Shown: piece after piece, positions 48,389 to 57,542 of the stretch
Numbering within the stretch: position 1 is the first letter of the stretch
Layout: every line of letters starts with the position of its first letter
From: Candidatus Frackibacter sp. WG13
Lineage (GTDB): Bacteria; Bacillota; Halanaerobiia; Halobacteroidales; Acetohalobiaceae
DNA length: 64,000 nucleotides
Direction of reading: 5' to 3'
NCBI RefSeq assembly: GCF_900114655.1
Contig: NZ_FOTT01000004.1
Span: 62,001-126,000 of the forward strand
Notes under the pieces: model-generated
Databases searched by the model: none
What the model was told of the DNA's origin: nothing
The model's input: only the letters and a program-made list of their open reading frames with translations
Made by a program: the position numbers and the translations under genes

Positions 48389-49834
48389 CTATTCGATCTC
48401 CCATTCTGTTCCTTGTGGTCTATCTTTTATTGTAATTCCTAACTCTTTTAATTCATCCCTAATCTTGTCAGCTAAATCCCAATTCTGTTCTTCTCTGGCC
48501 TCTTCTCTTATCTCTAATAATAGTTCTATTAAAGGAGGAATCAATTTATTCCCTTCTTCTTTTAACTCTGGCCTTAACTCAATACCTAGAATACTCCCTA
48601 ATTCTTCAAAAGTATTATAAGCCTTCTCTAAAACCATAACTGTTGCCTTATTGATTTCAAATTCAGAATCATTAACAAAGATATTTATCTTCTTTGCCAA
48701 TTCATGAAGGCTAGCAATTGCCAATGCAGTATTTAAATCATCATCCATGGCCTCTTCAAATTTTACTCTCTTATCATCAATTGCTCTTTCGATTGCTTCA
48801 ACTTCTTTTTGATTACCAGCATCTATTTCGACCTTATTATCTGGAATTAATTTATGAATTCTAGCAACTGTATTTCTAAGTCGCCGTAGGCTCTTTTTAG
48901 CATCATTTAATTCAACATCACTAAAGTTAATTGGACTACGATAGTGATTAGAGATTAAGAAGAACCGAACTACATCTGGACTATAATCTTTAAGAATATC
49001 TCTAGTCGTAAAGAAGTTCCCTAATGACTTTGACATCTTCTCTCCATCTACATTAACATAGCCATTATGCACCCAATAATTAATTACCTGTTCTCCATTG
49101 ACTGCTTCACTTTGAGCTATCTCATTTTCATGATGTGGAAAGGCTAAATCAATTCCTCCAGTATGGAAGTCAAATTTATCACCCAAATAATGCCTAGACA
49201 TCACTGAACATTCTGTATGCCAACCAGGACGTCCTGGCCCCCATGGGCTGTCCCATGCTGGTTCACCCTCTTTGCTTCTTTTCCATAGGACAAAGTCCAA
49301 GGGATCTTTTTTTTGCTCATTAACTTCTATTCTAGCCCCTGAAGCAAGTTCTTCTAAGTTTTGGTTAGATAGTTTTCCATAATCAGCAAACTTTTTAACC
49401 TCAAAAAAGATATCACCATCAACTTCATAAGCATAACCTTCTTCTTCTAATCTTTTAAGTAGTTTTATGATATCTTCAATATAATCAGTTGCTCGTGGAT
49501 ATACGTCTGCTTCTTTTATATTCAGTTTCTTAGTATCTTCAAAATAGGCATCTATAAACCTATCTGCCAATTCTTTAATACTTACCCCCTCTTTATTAGC
49601 TCGCTTTATCATCTTATCATCTATATCAGTAAAATTCATAACATGAAATACATTATAGCCTTTATACTCAAGGTATCTCTTAAGAATATCAGGAACTACA
49701 AAAGCCCTAGCATTGCCAATATGAAAGTAGTCATATACCGTTGGTCCACATGAATAGATCTTAACTTTTTCTGGGTCAACTGGTTTGAACTCTTCTTTCT
49801 GTTTAGTTAATGTATTATATATCTGTAATGCCAT
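48389..49834 (-). CDS. cysS: Cysteinyl-tRNA synthetase
   Basis: A 481-residue class I synthetase. HIGH-type motif is YFHIGNARAF, the zinc ligands include Cys29 (SCGPTVYD), WHTECSVMSRHYLG and HHENEIAQSEA, and KMSKS is KMSKSLGNF. It is downstream of cysE in the Cys T-box operon, so cysteine synthesis and charging are co-regulated by the level of uncharged tRNA-Cys. Confidence 0.98.
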   Translation of the reverse strand: MALQIYNTLTKQKEEFKPVDPEKVKIYSCGPTVYDYFHIGNARAFVVPDILKRYLEYKGYNVFHVMNFTDIDDKMIKRANKEGVSIKELADRFIDAYFEDTKKLNIKEADVYPRATDYIEDIIKLLKRLEEEGYAYEVDGDIFFEVKKFADYGKLSNQNLEELASGARIEVNEQKKDPLDFVLWKRSKEGEPAWDSPWGPGRPGWHTECSVMSRHYLGDKFDFHTGGIDLAFPHHENEIAQSEAVNGEQVINYWVHNGYVNVDGEKMSKSLGNFFTTRDILKDYSPDVVRFFLISNHYRSPINFSDVELNDAKKSLRRLRNTVARIHKLIPDNKVEIDAGNQKEVEAIERAIDDKRVKFEEAMDDDLNTALAIASLHELAKKINIFVNDSEFEINKATVMVLEKAYNTFEELGSILGIELRPELKEEGNKLIPPLIELLLEIREEAREEQNWDLADKIRDELKELGITIKDRPQGTEWEIE

Positions 49835-49904
49835 AATTACAACACTCCTTAAATTATTACTTTCCTTTTAATTCTATTATTCATTTAAAGCCTAATTCCC
49901 TTCT

Positions 49905-50546
49905 TTAATCTGCACTTAAGTTATTATACTTTTTCTCTAACTTTTCTATTCTGCGATTCATACATTTCAACATCTCTTCTACTGGATCTGGGAGGTCACC
50001 ATGCTCTAAATCTATCTCACCTCTCACTCGCTTTCCATTACGAATTATTACTCTTCCTGGAACTCCAACGACTGTAGCATTATCTGGTATTGGATCTAGT
50101 ACAACTGCCCCGGCTCCAATCTTAACGTTATCCCCAATTTCAATCGAACCTAAGACTTTAGCGCCTGCACTTACCATGACATTATCTCCTAAAGTCGGGT
50201 GCCGTTTGCCATCTTCTTTTCCAGTCCCTCCTAAGGTTACACCTTGATAGAGAGTTACATTATCCCCAACTTCTGTAGTCTCACCGATAACCACTCCCAT
50301 TCCGTGGTCAATAAAGAAACCGTTACCTATCTGAGCCCCAGGGTGAATTTCGATACCAGTAAAAAACCTACTAACTTGGGAAATCACCCGTGATAGAAAT
50401 GAAAAACCCTTATTATATAGCCAATGAGCAAGCCGATGCATCAGAATAGCATGTAAACCTGCATAAGTCATAACTTCTAATATCCCTTTAGCCGCCGGAT
50501 CTCTTTCAAAGACAGCATCAATATCTGACTTAATTATCTTAAACAT
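49905..50546 (-). CDS. cysE: Serine O-acetyltransferase
   Basis: A 213-residue enzyme forming O-acetylserine from serine and acetyl-CoA. The N-terminal helical part is short (about 1-60); the left-handed beta helix of hexapeptide repeats starts at [18 protein letters not shown] and carries [22 protein letters not shown]. The C-terminal tail is charged. It is the first gene after the Cys T-box. Confidence 0.96.
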   Translation of the reverse strand: MFKIIKSDIDAVFERDPAAKGILEVMTYAGLHAILMHRLAHWLYNKGFSFLSRVISQVSRFFTGIEIHPGAQIGNGFFIDHGMGVVIGETTEVGDNVTLYQGVTLGGTGKEDGKRHPTLGDNVMVSAGAKVLGSIEIGDNVKIGAGAVVLDPIPDNATVVGVPGRVIIRNGKRVRGEIDLEHGDLPDPVEEMLKCMNRRIEKLEKKYNNLSAD

Positions 50547-50569
50547 ATAAACTCCTCCTTTTTTAGTTT

Positions 50570-50621
50570 TCAGTGTCAGTAGTCAGTGTCAGTAGTCAGT
50601 GTCAGTTGTCAGTGTCAGTTT
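50570..50621. repeat. Four tandem 13-bp repeats upstream of cysE
   Basis: TCAGTGTCAGTAG occurs twice, followed by TCAGTGTCAGTTG and TCAGTGTCAGTTT, directly between the T-box terminator and the cysE ribosome-binding site. A shorter CAGTGT/CAGTAGT alternation lies inside each unit. It may be a slippage tract that can change length. Confidence 0.9.
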
Positions 50622-50645
50622 AAAGTTCAAAACTCCTTACAGCAA

Positions 50646-50915
50646 ATAAAAAGACCTCCCCCCCACTGTAGATAAACTACAGAGGCGAAAGGTCCGCGGT
50701 TCCACTCTGATTTTAACCAGACTGACTTACTAAAGTCAACCTGATTCCCTCAATAGTCTTTTAACGGTTCACTAACCGTCATACCCTACTAATTATCAGG
50801 CATGAAGCTCACAGATGCACTTCAACCAATCCTTTCTTAGAGACACTTCCAGCCAATGATGTCTCCTCTCTGTAAAGAAAGCTGTTGGTTTACTTTTCTG
50901 GTCATAGCATTTGGA
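50646..50915 (-). promoter_or_regulatory. Cysteine-specific T-box leader of cysE-cysS
   Basis: The T-box core AGAGTGGAACCGCGGACC (about 50689-50707) is followed by a strong hairpin (50652-50693) and U-run (50646-50651). Stem I has AAAGTAAACCAA, apical GGCTGGAAG and then GGTTGAAG-TGC-A, so the specifier is TGC (Cys, 50819-50817). The bulge UGGA pairs with U73 of tRNA-Cys, an independent match. The leader therefore raises transcription when tRNA-Cys is uncharged. Confidence 0.95.
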
Positions 50916-51019
50916 TTTCCGCATAATTAATTGCTGACACGCTCAATGCGCTAGTGCTGAGCCATCTATTCGTATTTAAAAGAAGGCTCAGTGCATTTTA
51001 AATGACTAACACCAATTAA

Positions 51020-52489
51020 TTATGAAATCAAATCTAAAGATTGTTCAATTCTTTTTACTGTTTCTTCTTTACCTAAGATTGATACCACATGATATAATTC
51101 AGGGCCGGAACCTTTTCCGGTTATGGCATATCTAGCTGGATGGAAGAATAACCTTCCTCCTACTGGCAAATCTTTTAAGATAGCTCGCATTTCTTCTAGG
51201 ACTGATTCTGGACTATAATCTTCTAAGGCTCTTAATCTATCACGTAGTGTTTCTAATACTAGATCAACATCTTCTTGCTGAAAGCATTCTATTACTTCTT
51301 CTTTGTCTTCATACTCCATTTCACCAAAGAAAATATCAACGTGATCAACGATCTGAGCCACATAATCTAACGAATCACGTACTAAATCTACTATTTTAGC
51401 AATCCATTCTCTCTTTTCGGAAATTAATTCATCGTCAACATATCCTCCATCTTTTAAATATGGAATAGCTAAATCAATGATTCTATCTAAGTCGGCTTCT
51501 TTGATGTAGTGGCTATTCATCCAATTTAACTTCTCTACATCGAAGACAGCAGAGCTCTTCGTTACTCTATCCATAGAAAATCTATTAACTATCTCATCAA
51601 TAGTAAATATCTCTTCATCATTCTCCGGCGACCAGCCTAATAAGGATAAAAAGTTAATCAAAGCCTCTGGAAGATAACCTCGTTTCCGATACTGGCTGAC
51701 ATAGACATATGCTTCACCGCTTCTTTTACTTAATTTCGACTTATCTGAACCTAAAATCATTGATAAATGAGCAAATTTAGGCGTATCCCAATTTAAAGCT
51801 TCATATATCAAGATCTGCTTTGGCGTATTAGATAGATGATCTTCACCACGAATAACATGACTAATTTCCATCAAATGATCATCAATTACTACTGCAAAAT
51901 TATATGTTGGAATACCATCAGACTTAACAATTACAAAGTCATCTAAAACTTCGCTACTAAACTCTACATCACCTTTGATTATATCTTTCACTACAACTGT
52001 CTCTTCTTTTTCTGGTAACTTAAATCTAACTACTGGTTCACGACCTGCTGCCTCTAACTCTTCCTTCTCTGATATGGACAGTTCGCGACATTTGCCATTA
52101 TACTTAGGAGCCTCGCCTTGCGCCTTAGCCCTTTCTCGCATCTCATCTAACTCGTCTTCGGTGCAATAACAATAGTATGCTTTATCTTCTTCAAGTAACT
52201 TCTCTACATATTCCTCATAAGTATCTAACCTTTCACTTTGACGATATGGACCATAGTCACCACCAACTTTAACTCCTTCATCCCAATCTAGACCTAACCA
52301 CTCCATCTCACGATGAATAATTTCTTCAAATTCAGTAGTAGAACGTTCTTTATCAGTATCTTCAATACGTAAAATGAAGCTCCCATCTTCTTTTTTTGCA
52401 TATAACCAATTGAATAAAGCTGTACGGATATTACCAATATGGATCTGCCCGGTAGGACTTGGTGCAAATCTTACTCTAATATTACTCAT
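51020..52489 (-). CDS. gltX: Glutamyl-tRNA synthetase
   Basis: A 489-residue class I synthetase with SPTGQIHIGNIRTALFNW (HIGH motif) and KLSKR in DKSKLSKRSGE (KMSKS motif). It may also charge tRNA-Gln, as is usual in lineages with GatCAB; this cannot be shown from here. The ATG at 52489 has AAGGAG 6 nt upstream; ten codons of extension in front are not conserved-looking. Confidence 0.97.
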   Translation of the reverse strand: MSNIRVRFAPSPTGQIHIGNIRTALFNWLYAKKEDGSFILRIEDTDKERSTTEFEEIIHREMEWLGLDWDEGVKVGGDYGPYRQSERLDTYEEYVEKLLEEDKAYYCYCTEDELDEMRERAKAQGEAPKYNGKCRELSISEKEELEAAGREPVVRFKLPEKEETVVVKDIIKGDVEFSSEVLDDFVIVKSDGIPTYNFAVVIDDHLMEISHVIRGEDHLSNTPKQILIYEALNWDTPKFAHLSMILGSDKSKLSKRSGEAYVYVSQYRKRGYLPEALINFLSLLGWSPENDEEIFTIDEIVNRFSMDRVTKSSAVFDVEKLNWMNSHYIKEADLDRIIDLAIPYLKDGGYVDDELISEKREWIAKIVDLVRDSLDYVAQIVDHVDIFFGEMEYEDKEEVIECFQQEDVDLVLETLRDRLRALEDYSPESVLEEMRAILKDLPVGGRLFFHPARYAITGKGSGPELYHVVSILGKEETVKRIEQSLDLIS

Positions 52490-52529
52490 TGTCTTCTCCT
52501 TCCTATACTTCAGATTCATATTTACAAAT

Positions 52530-52558
52530 ATTATAAACTAATTATTATTTTATTTCAA
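52530..52558 (-). promoter_or_regulatory. Promoter of gltX
   Basis: TTGAAA (52558-52553), a 17-nt spacer and TATAAT (52535-52530), 22 nt past the stop of the CBS-HutP gene. Confidence 0.75.
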
Positions 52559-52579
52559 GATTAATAATACTAATTTCTG

Positions 52580-53353
52580 TTAAATTACACTCATTCCCAC
52601 TGCTACCTGTTCCGGTCCATCGACTAAAGCATGACCGAATTTACCAAAAATAGCAACTGCTACTCTACCTTCTCCACGAACGATAGCTACCTTAAATCCT
52701 CCACCTAGCCCTGGATTGATTAGGTCAAGTTGAGTATAAGCATCTTTAACCGCACTAGAAATAGCTAACTTATCTCTCATCCTTTCTCTAACAACACCAC
52801 GAGCAATGGCTGCTACTGTAGCACTTTCACGTAATTTGATCGGTAAATTCTCAGCATTAGCTCCAGTTTGCGTAATTGCTGGCTTATAACCATAACCTTT
52901 AATCTTGTCTAACCAGTAATTTTCATAATCTCTACTTCTCGTCATAGCTAAGTAGATAGCTGAACTTTCTGGACTTAACTTTGCTTCTCGTTCTTCTTGT
53001 ACATAACCAGAAACGATATCATCAGTAGTTATGATTCCAACTAATTTGTCATCTTTATTGAAGACCGGCACTCCACCCAGTTGATTATCTGACAAGATTT
53101 GGGCAACCTGTTGGATTGTATATTCTTGAGTAACCCCAATTATCTCGGTAGTCATAACCTCTTTAACTTCTAATTCAAAATCACGCTGTTTAACTAAATC
53201 TCCATCCGTTATAATCCCTACTACTTCTCCCAGATTATCTTCTACTACTAATCGACCAATATTATGTACAGACATAATTCTTTCAGCTTCAGCAATAGTT
53301 GCATTTTCGTTTACTGTGATCACATCTTTAACCATTAGGTCTTTAACTAACAT
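52580..53353 (-). CDS. CBS-domain pair fused to a HutP-like domain
   Basis: A 257-residue protein. Residues 1-58 and 61-117 are two CBS domains (VKDLMVKDVITVNENATI, VVGIITDGDLV; VKEVMTTEIIGV, LVGIITTDDIV), a Bateman module that commonly binds adenine nucleotides. Residues 130-257 resemble HutP, the RNA-binding antiterminator: FKVAIVRGEGRVAVAIFGKFG and a GxExVAVGxxxI ending. The histidines that bind metal in Bacillus HutP appear replaced (Gln at the last one), so its ligand may differ. It lies 2 nt after ispF and before gltX, an insertion relative to the Bacillus order. The ATG at 53353 has AAAGGG upstream. An adenylate-sensing RNA-binding regulator is my inference. Confidence 0.75.
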   Translation of the reverse strand: MLVKDLMVKDVITVNENATIAEAERIMSVHNIGRLVVEDNLGEVVGIITDGDLVKQRDFELEVKEVMTTEIIGVTQEYTIQQVAQILSDNQLGGVPVFNKDDKLVGIITTDDIVSGYVQEEREAKLSPESSAIYLAMTRSRDYENYWLDKIKGYGYKPAITQTGANAENLPIKLRESATVAAIARGVVRERMRDKLAISSAVKDAYTQLDLINPGLGGGFKVAIVRGEGRVAVAIFGKFGHALVDGPEQVAVGMSVI

Positions 53354-53355
53354 AT

Positions 53356-53835
53356 TTAACACCCTTTCTTTATTATACTGGCAATCGATTGAGCTGCAAT
53401 CCCTTCTCTTCTACCAACAAAACCTAGCTGCTCTGTTGTAGTTGCTTTAATATTAATTTGACTTAGCGGAATAGCTATTATTTTCGCTATATTATTCTTC
53501 ATCTGGGAAAGATAAGGAGCCATCTTAGGCTCCTGAGCAATAATTATAGTATCTAAATTATTAACTTGATAATTATCTTTAGTTAATAAATCATTAACTT
53601 TTTCTAAAAGTTTTAGGCTTGAGATTCCTTTATAATCAGAATTAGAATCTGGGAAATGCTTGCCAATATCACCAGCACCAATAGCTCCTAATATAGAATC
53701 CATAATAGCATGTAAGAGAACATCAGCATCCGAATGTCCTTTTAAACCTAAATCATAATCTATCTTAACTCCACCTAAAATTAATTCTTCATCACCAACC
53801 AGTCTATGAACATCATATCCAATTCCGACTTTCAT
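53356..53835 (-). CDS. ispF: 2-C-methyl-D-erythritol 2,4-cyclodiphosphate synthase
   Basis: A 159-residue MEP-pathway enzyme. The metal ligands Asp8 and His10 are in GYDVHRL, and His42 in [27 protein letters not shown] and [17 protein letters not shown] are typical. It starts within the ispD stop (1-nt overlap). Confidence 0.97.
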   Translation of the reverse strand: MKVGIGYDVHRLVGDEELILGGVKIDYDLGLKGHSDADVLLHAIMDSILGAIGAGDIGKHFPDSNSDYKGISSLKLLEKVNDLLTKDNYQVNNLDTIIIAQEPKMAPYLSQMKNNIAKIIAIPLSQINIKATTTEQLGFVGRREGIAAQSIASIIKKGC

Positions 53836-54524
53836 TATGTCCTCCTTTTAAGAATTGCCTCTGCAATTACTAAATCTTCTGGAGTCGTCACCTTCAAATT
53901 CTCATAACTCCCTTTAGCTAGCTTCACTCTCTCTCCTAATCGCTCTACTAGCATCGAACTATCAGTTCCTTTAAACCCATCAGCCATAGCTTCTTTGTAA
54001 GCTTTTAGAACTAAAGCATAATTAAAAGCTTGTGGCGTCTGAATAGCCCATAATTCATTACGGTCAGGCGTCTTTTTTACAAACCCTTCATCATCTATCC
54101 TCTTAATAGTATCCTTAACCGGGACAGCTACTCCTGCTGCTTGATACTCCTTCACCTGATTAATAACCTTCCGTAAAGTATCTGCTGTAAGCAACGGCCT
54201 TGCTCCATCATGGATCAAAGCATATTCAGCCGAGTCAACTGCTTGTAATCCATTATAGACTGATTCTTGCCTAGTAGCGCCTCCAATTACAACTTTACTT
54301 ACTTTATTAAAGTTATATTTTTGAACTACTTCTTCCTTACAATAATCTAGCTCATCTCCTCTAGTAACTACTATTATCTCTGTAATTAAATCTGAGTCTT
54401 GAAAAGCAGCAATCGTATGAGCTAATACAGGTTTGTTCAATAAAGAAAGATACTGTTTATTCAACTTACTCTTCATTCTTCTTCCTTGCCCGGCAGCAGG
54501 AATAACAGCTACTATTTGTCCCAT
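53835..54524 (-). CDS. ispD: 2-C-methyl-D-erythritol 4-phosphate cytidylyltransferase
   Basis: A 229-residue enzyme forming CDP-methylerythritol. The nucleotide-binding [28 protein letters not shown] and [11 protein letters not shown] motifs are complete. The ATG at 54524 follows AAAGGA at 10 nt; sixteen further codons upstream lack a ribosome-binding site. Confidence 0.96.
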   Translation of the reverse strand: MGQIVAVIPAAGQGRRMKSKLNKQYLSLLNKPVLAHTIAAFQDSDLITEIIVVTRGDELDYCKEEVVQKYNFNKVSKVVIGGATRQESVYNGLQAVDSAEYALIHDGARPLLTADTLRKVINQVKEYQAAGVAVPVKDTIKRIDDEGFVKKTPDRNELWAIQTPQAFNYALVLKAYKEAMADGFKGTDSSMLVERLGERVKLAKGSYENLKVTTPEDLVIAEAILKRRT

Positions 54525-54662
54525 TCTTATCCAATCCTTTATCTTAATATTATCTACTTTAAGGTCTCGCATAATTAATTATTAATGTTAAAATTCGGTG
54601 CGAATTATGCTCAAAATTTAATTATAAAATTTAATTATAAAATATTATTTAAAGTATAATTC

Positions 54663-55796
54663 CTATAACGCCTTTTCAGCTACTTTAGGTTTAGCAAAGA
54701 TCATCCTCCCAGCAGCTGTCTGTAATACACTAGTTACTAATACATCTATCTTATCACCAATATAGTTTTTGCCTTCATCAACTACAACCATCGTACCATC
54801 ATCTAAATAACCTACTCCCTGGCCAGGCTCTTTACCATTCTTAATAATCTTAACTGTCATCTCTTCTCCTGGTAGAACAACAGGCTTCACTGCATTTGCT
54901 AATTCATTAATATTTAGTACAGAGACCCCTTGTAATTCAGCTACTTTATTAAGATTATAGTCATTAGTTACTACTTTTCCATTGAGTAGCTTGGCTAATT
55001 TTACTAACTTACTGTCTACCTCATCAATTTCTTCAAAATCACCTTCATAAATTTCAACCGGCACATCTAACTCTTTCTGTATTTTATTTAAAATATCAAG
55101 CCCGCGTCGACCTCTATTCCTTTTTAGTACATCAGCAGAATCTGCTATATGCTGCAGTTCCTCTAAAACAAATTCAGGAATTACCAATACGCCATCTATA
55201 AAATGTATTTGACAAATATCTGCTATTCTGCCATCAATAATTACACTAGTATCTAATATTTTACATGGGGTTTTACCATTATCATCCTCAAGTTGCTCTT
55301 CGTCATCATTACCCCCTAAAATACTCTTTTTATTTAATGTACCAGAGATATTATTAAATAATTCAAAAAGTTCCTCTCGTTTCTTAATAGCTAAATTAAG
55401 ACCTAAATATCCCAAAGTTAAATTAACTAAGACTTGTAAGGAAAGTCCAAACTTGGGGATAGAAGATAGAGGAAAAGTAAATATTAATAAAATTCCTAAT
55501 ATAAGACCAATTATCAAACCAAAAGTTCCAGCAATAATATCCGGAAAAGGAATCTTCTCCATCTTAGTTTCAAAACTCAAAACAAGTTGAAAAATATTAT
55601 CTATTATTACTGGCAAAACTAAATAACCAATTAAACCACCGATTACTATACCATAAGTTTGATTACTAGTTATTGACTGAACGATATTATTCAAACTAAA
55701 GTTAATCTCTTCAGCTAACCCTAATACATCTACCATCTGATAACCAATAACTGCTCCTACAATGGTAAATACAGTCTTTAACATCTTTGTTAGCAT
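54663..55796 (-). CDS. yacL: PIN/TRAM-domain membrane protein (YacL)
   Basis: A 377-residue protein with four N-terminal transmembrane segments (about 1-145), a PIN nuclease-like domain ([13 protein letters not shown], about 181-290, with acidic residues retained) and a C-terminal TRAM domain (about 305-370). The family is conserved near disA and radA; its RNA target is unclear. AGGAGG is 9 nt before the ATG. The 138-nt gap downstream to ispD has two 13-bp AT-rich repeats (54613-54638) and no gene. Confidence 0.93.
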   Translation of the reverse strand: MLTKMLKTVFTIVGAVIGYQMVDVLGLAEEINFSLNNIVQSITSNQTYGIVIGGLIGYLVLPVIIDNIFQLVLSFETKMEKIPFPDIIAGTFGLIIGLILGILLIFTFPLSSIPKFGLSLQVLVNLTLGYLGLNLAIKKREELFELFNNISGTLNKKSILGGNDDEEQLEDDNGKTPCKILDTSVIIDGRIADICQIHFIDGVLVIPEFVLEELQHIADSADVLKRNRGRRGLDILNKIQKELDVPVEIYEGDFEEIDEVDSKLVKLAKLLNGKVVTNDYNLNKVAELQGVSVLNINELANAVKPVVLPGEEMTVKIIKNGKEPGQGVGYLDDGTMVVVDEGKNYIGDKIDVLVTSVLQTAAGRMIFAKPKVAEKAL

Positions 55797-55822
55797 CCTA
55801 TTTCACCTCCTCTCAAGTAATA

Positions 55823-55844
55823 AACGTCAGGCTAGCCTGACGTT
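55823..55844. promoter_or_regulatory. Perfect 22-bp palindrome between carD-type gene and yacL
   Basis: AACGTCAGGCTAGCCTGACGTT straddles the stop of the CarD-type gene. As RNA it gives a 9-bp stem with a CTAG loop followed by TTATTACTT, a possible partial terminator that would lower yacL expression relative to the upstream gene. Confidence 0.5.
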
Positions 55845-56340
55845 ATTCTTCTTCAACATCTCTATCAGCAAAAAGTTCATCAAGCTGTTCTTGAACTTCT
55901 TCCTCACTTTCGTCTTTAGCTAGAACTAATTCACTAATCAAAATCTGCCTACAATTACTTAACATCTTCTTTTCTCCAGTTGATAAACCTTTCTCCATAT
56001 CTCTTAGAGTCAAATTTCTTACTACCTCTGCTACTTCAAAGATATCTCCAGTTTTAATCTTTTCCGTGTTACTTCGATATCTACGATTCCAATTCTGTGA
56101 CATTTCACTCTTTTCCTGCTCTAATACTTTAATTACATCTTCTACACGTTCAGAATCTATAATCTCTCTAATACCGATATCCTCCACATTATCTAAGGGA
56201 ATCATAACCTTCATTTCACCAATAGGAAGCTTCATAATATAGTACTTTTTAGTCTCTCCTAAGACTTCCTTCTCTTCAATACCAACAATCGTTCCTGCTC
56301 CATGATTAGGATAAACTATTTTATCACCGACTTCAAACAT
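55843..56340 (-). CDS. CarD/CdnL-family transcriptional regulator
   Basis: A 165-residue protein. The N-terminal RNA-polymerase-interacting Tudor-like domain begins MFEVGDKIVYPNHGAGTIVGI, and the rest is helical (SEMSQNWNRRYRSN, MEKGLSTGEKKMLSNCRQIL), the CarD/CdnL layout that binds the beta subunit and stabilises open promoter complexes, often at rRNA and growth genes. The ATG at 56340 has GGAGGG at 6-8 nt; an open frame of 11 codons upstream would cross the spacer after the promoter and is rejected. Confidence 0.93.
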   Translation of the reverse strand: MFEVGDKIVYPNHGAGTIVGIEEKEVLGETKKYYIMKLPIGEMKVMIPLDNVEDIGIREIIDSERVEDVIKVLEQEKSEMSQNWNRRYRSNTEKIKTGDIFEVAEVVRNLTLRDMEKGLSTGEKKMLSNCRQILISELVLAKDESEEEVQEQLDELFADRDVEEE

Positions 56341-56376
56341 TAATAACCCTCCATTCAATACATAATAACCCATTAA

Positions 56377-56405
56377 ATTATATCATTTTTGAACGCAAAA
56401 GTCAA
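56377..56405 (-). promoter_or_regulatory. Promoter of the carD-yacL transcript
   Basis: TTGACT (56405-56400), a 17-nt spacer and TATAAT (56382-56377). The -35 ends at the disA stop codon. Confidence 0.88.
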
Positions 56406-57536
56406 TTAAAGATATATTCTCTGCTCTAATAACGCTTGGTCCCGTAATCTCTTTAAGCCTTCTTTGATAGCTTGGGCTCTTACTTCCCCTACTCCATCTA
56501 CATCATCTAACTCATCTATTGATGCATTTAGGACTTCTTGGAAGTTATCAAAAGCCTTAATCAGATTCTCAATAACAGGCATTGGAAGTCTAGGAATCTT
56601 ACGTAAGAGACGATAACCTCTTGGTGAAACAGAAAGGTCTAAAACGCTCATATTACCTCCATAACCTAACTTTTTGCTAATCGTTGTTAGACTAACTAAA
56701 TCATCTGATGCAAAGTCAGATATGTTATCCAAAATTTCTTCTGGAGATACTATTGAGTCTTCAATTTCTTCTTTAGCCTCTTCTTCAACATCTTCCTCTA
56801 AATCTAATTGTGATTGAGTGATATAATCTTTAATTAAAAGAATTCCTTCATCTTTCACATTAGCTAATAGTTCTTCTAGTTGCATATTAATTAGACGACC
56901 TTCGGTTCCTAATTCATTAATATACCTCTCTATCTCTTTCCCAATTCGCAAAACCATCTCGGTTCTCTGCAAAACTGTTGTTACATCAGAAATTGTAACT
57001 AAATCTTGAAATTCCAAAGCACTTAATTTATTTAAAGTCTGGTCTAATACACTACGGTACTTTTCTAGAGTTTGAATGGCTTGATTAGCTTTAGCTAGAA
57101 TCACTCTAATATCTTCTAAGACATACTTCTGTTCATCTTTATATAAGGATATTATATCTCTTCGTTGTGAAATAGAAATTACTAACTCTCCTGTCTGCTT
57201 AGCTACTCTCTCGGCTGTTCTATGTCGTGTTCCGGTCTCCATAGAAGAGATTGACGGGTCAGGAACCAACTGAGCATTAGCGCATAAAATTCTCTTGCAA
57301 TCACTACTTAAAACTATCGCTCCATCCATCTTTGCTAATTCATATAAACGAGCAGAAGTTAACTCACTATTAATATTAAAACCACCATCTACTATCCCTA
57401 GTACCTCTTCACTATCACCAACTACTATTAATCCTCCTGTTTTAGCTCTTAATATATTCTCTAAACCTTCGCGAAAAGGAGTTCCTGGAGCTAAAAATTT
57501 AAGCACTTCTCTAAATCCCTCTTGTTCAGGCTGCAC
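56406..57536 (-). CDS. disA: DNA integrity scanning protein DisA, diadenylate cyclase
   Basis: A 376-residue enzyme producing c-di-AMP. The DAC domain has MDGAIVLS and GTRHRTAER, the catalytic DGA and RHR motifs. A coiled region with an acidic stretch leads to a C-terminal helix-hairpin-helix DNA-binding domain (SIDELDDVDGVGEVRAQAIKEGL-type, about 340-365). The GTG start (57536) is placed 13 nt after GGAGG, which lies in the radA end, so coupling with radA is likely. Confidence 0.96.
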   Translation of the reverse strand: MQPEQEGFREVLKFLAPGTPFREGLENILRAKTGGLIVVGDSEEVLGIVDGGFNINSELTSARLYELAKMDGAIVLSSDCKRILCANAQLVPDPSISSMETGTRHRTAERVAKQTGELVISISQRRDIISLYKDEQKYVLEDIRVILAKANQAIQTLEKYRSVLDQTLNKLSALEFQDLVTISDVTTVLQRTEMVLRIGKEIERYINELGTEGRLINMQLEELLANVKDEGILLIKDYITQSQLDLEEDVEEEAKEEIEDSIVSPEEILDNISDFASDDLVSLTTISKKLGYGGNMSVLDLSVSPRGYRLLRKIPRLPMPVIENLIKAFDNFQEVLNASIDELDDVDGVGEVRAQAIKEGLKRLRDQALLEQRIYL

Positions 57537-57542
57537 TTTAAC

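Noticed and set aside
50570-50621. CRISPR array
   Set aside because: The repeats are 13 bp, directly adjoining with no spacers; it is a simple tandem repeat.
54613-54638. Two 13-bp AAAATTTAATTAT repeats as a regulatory element
   Set aside because: Purely A/T repeats in an AT-rich spacer are expected by chance; nothing else supports a function.
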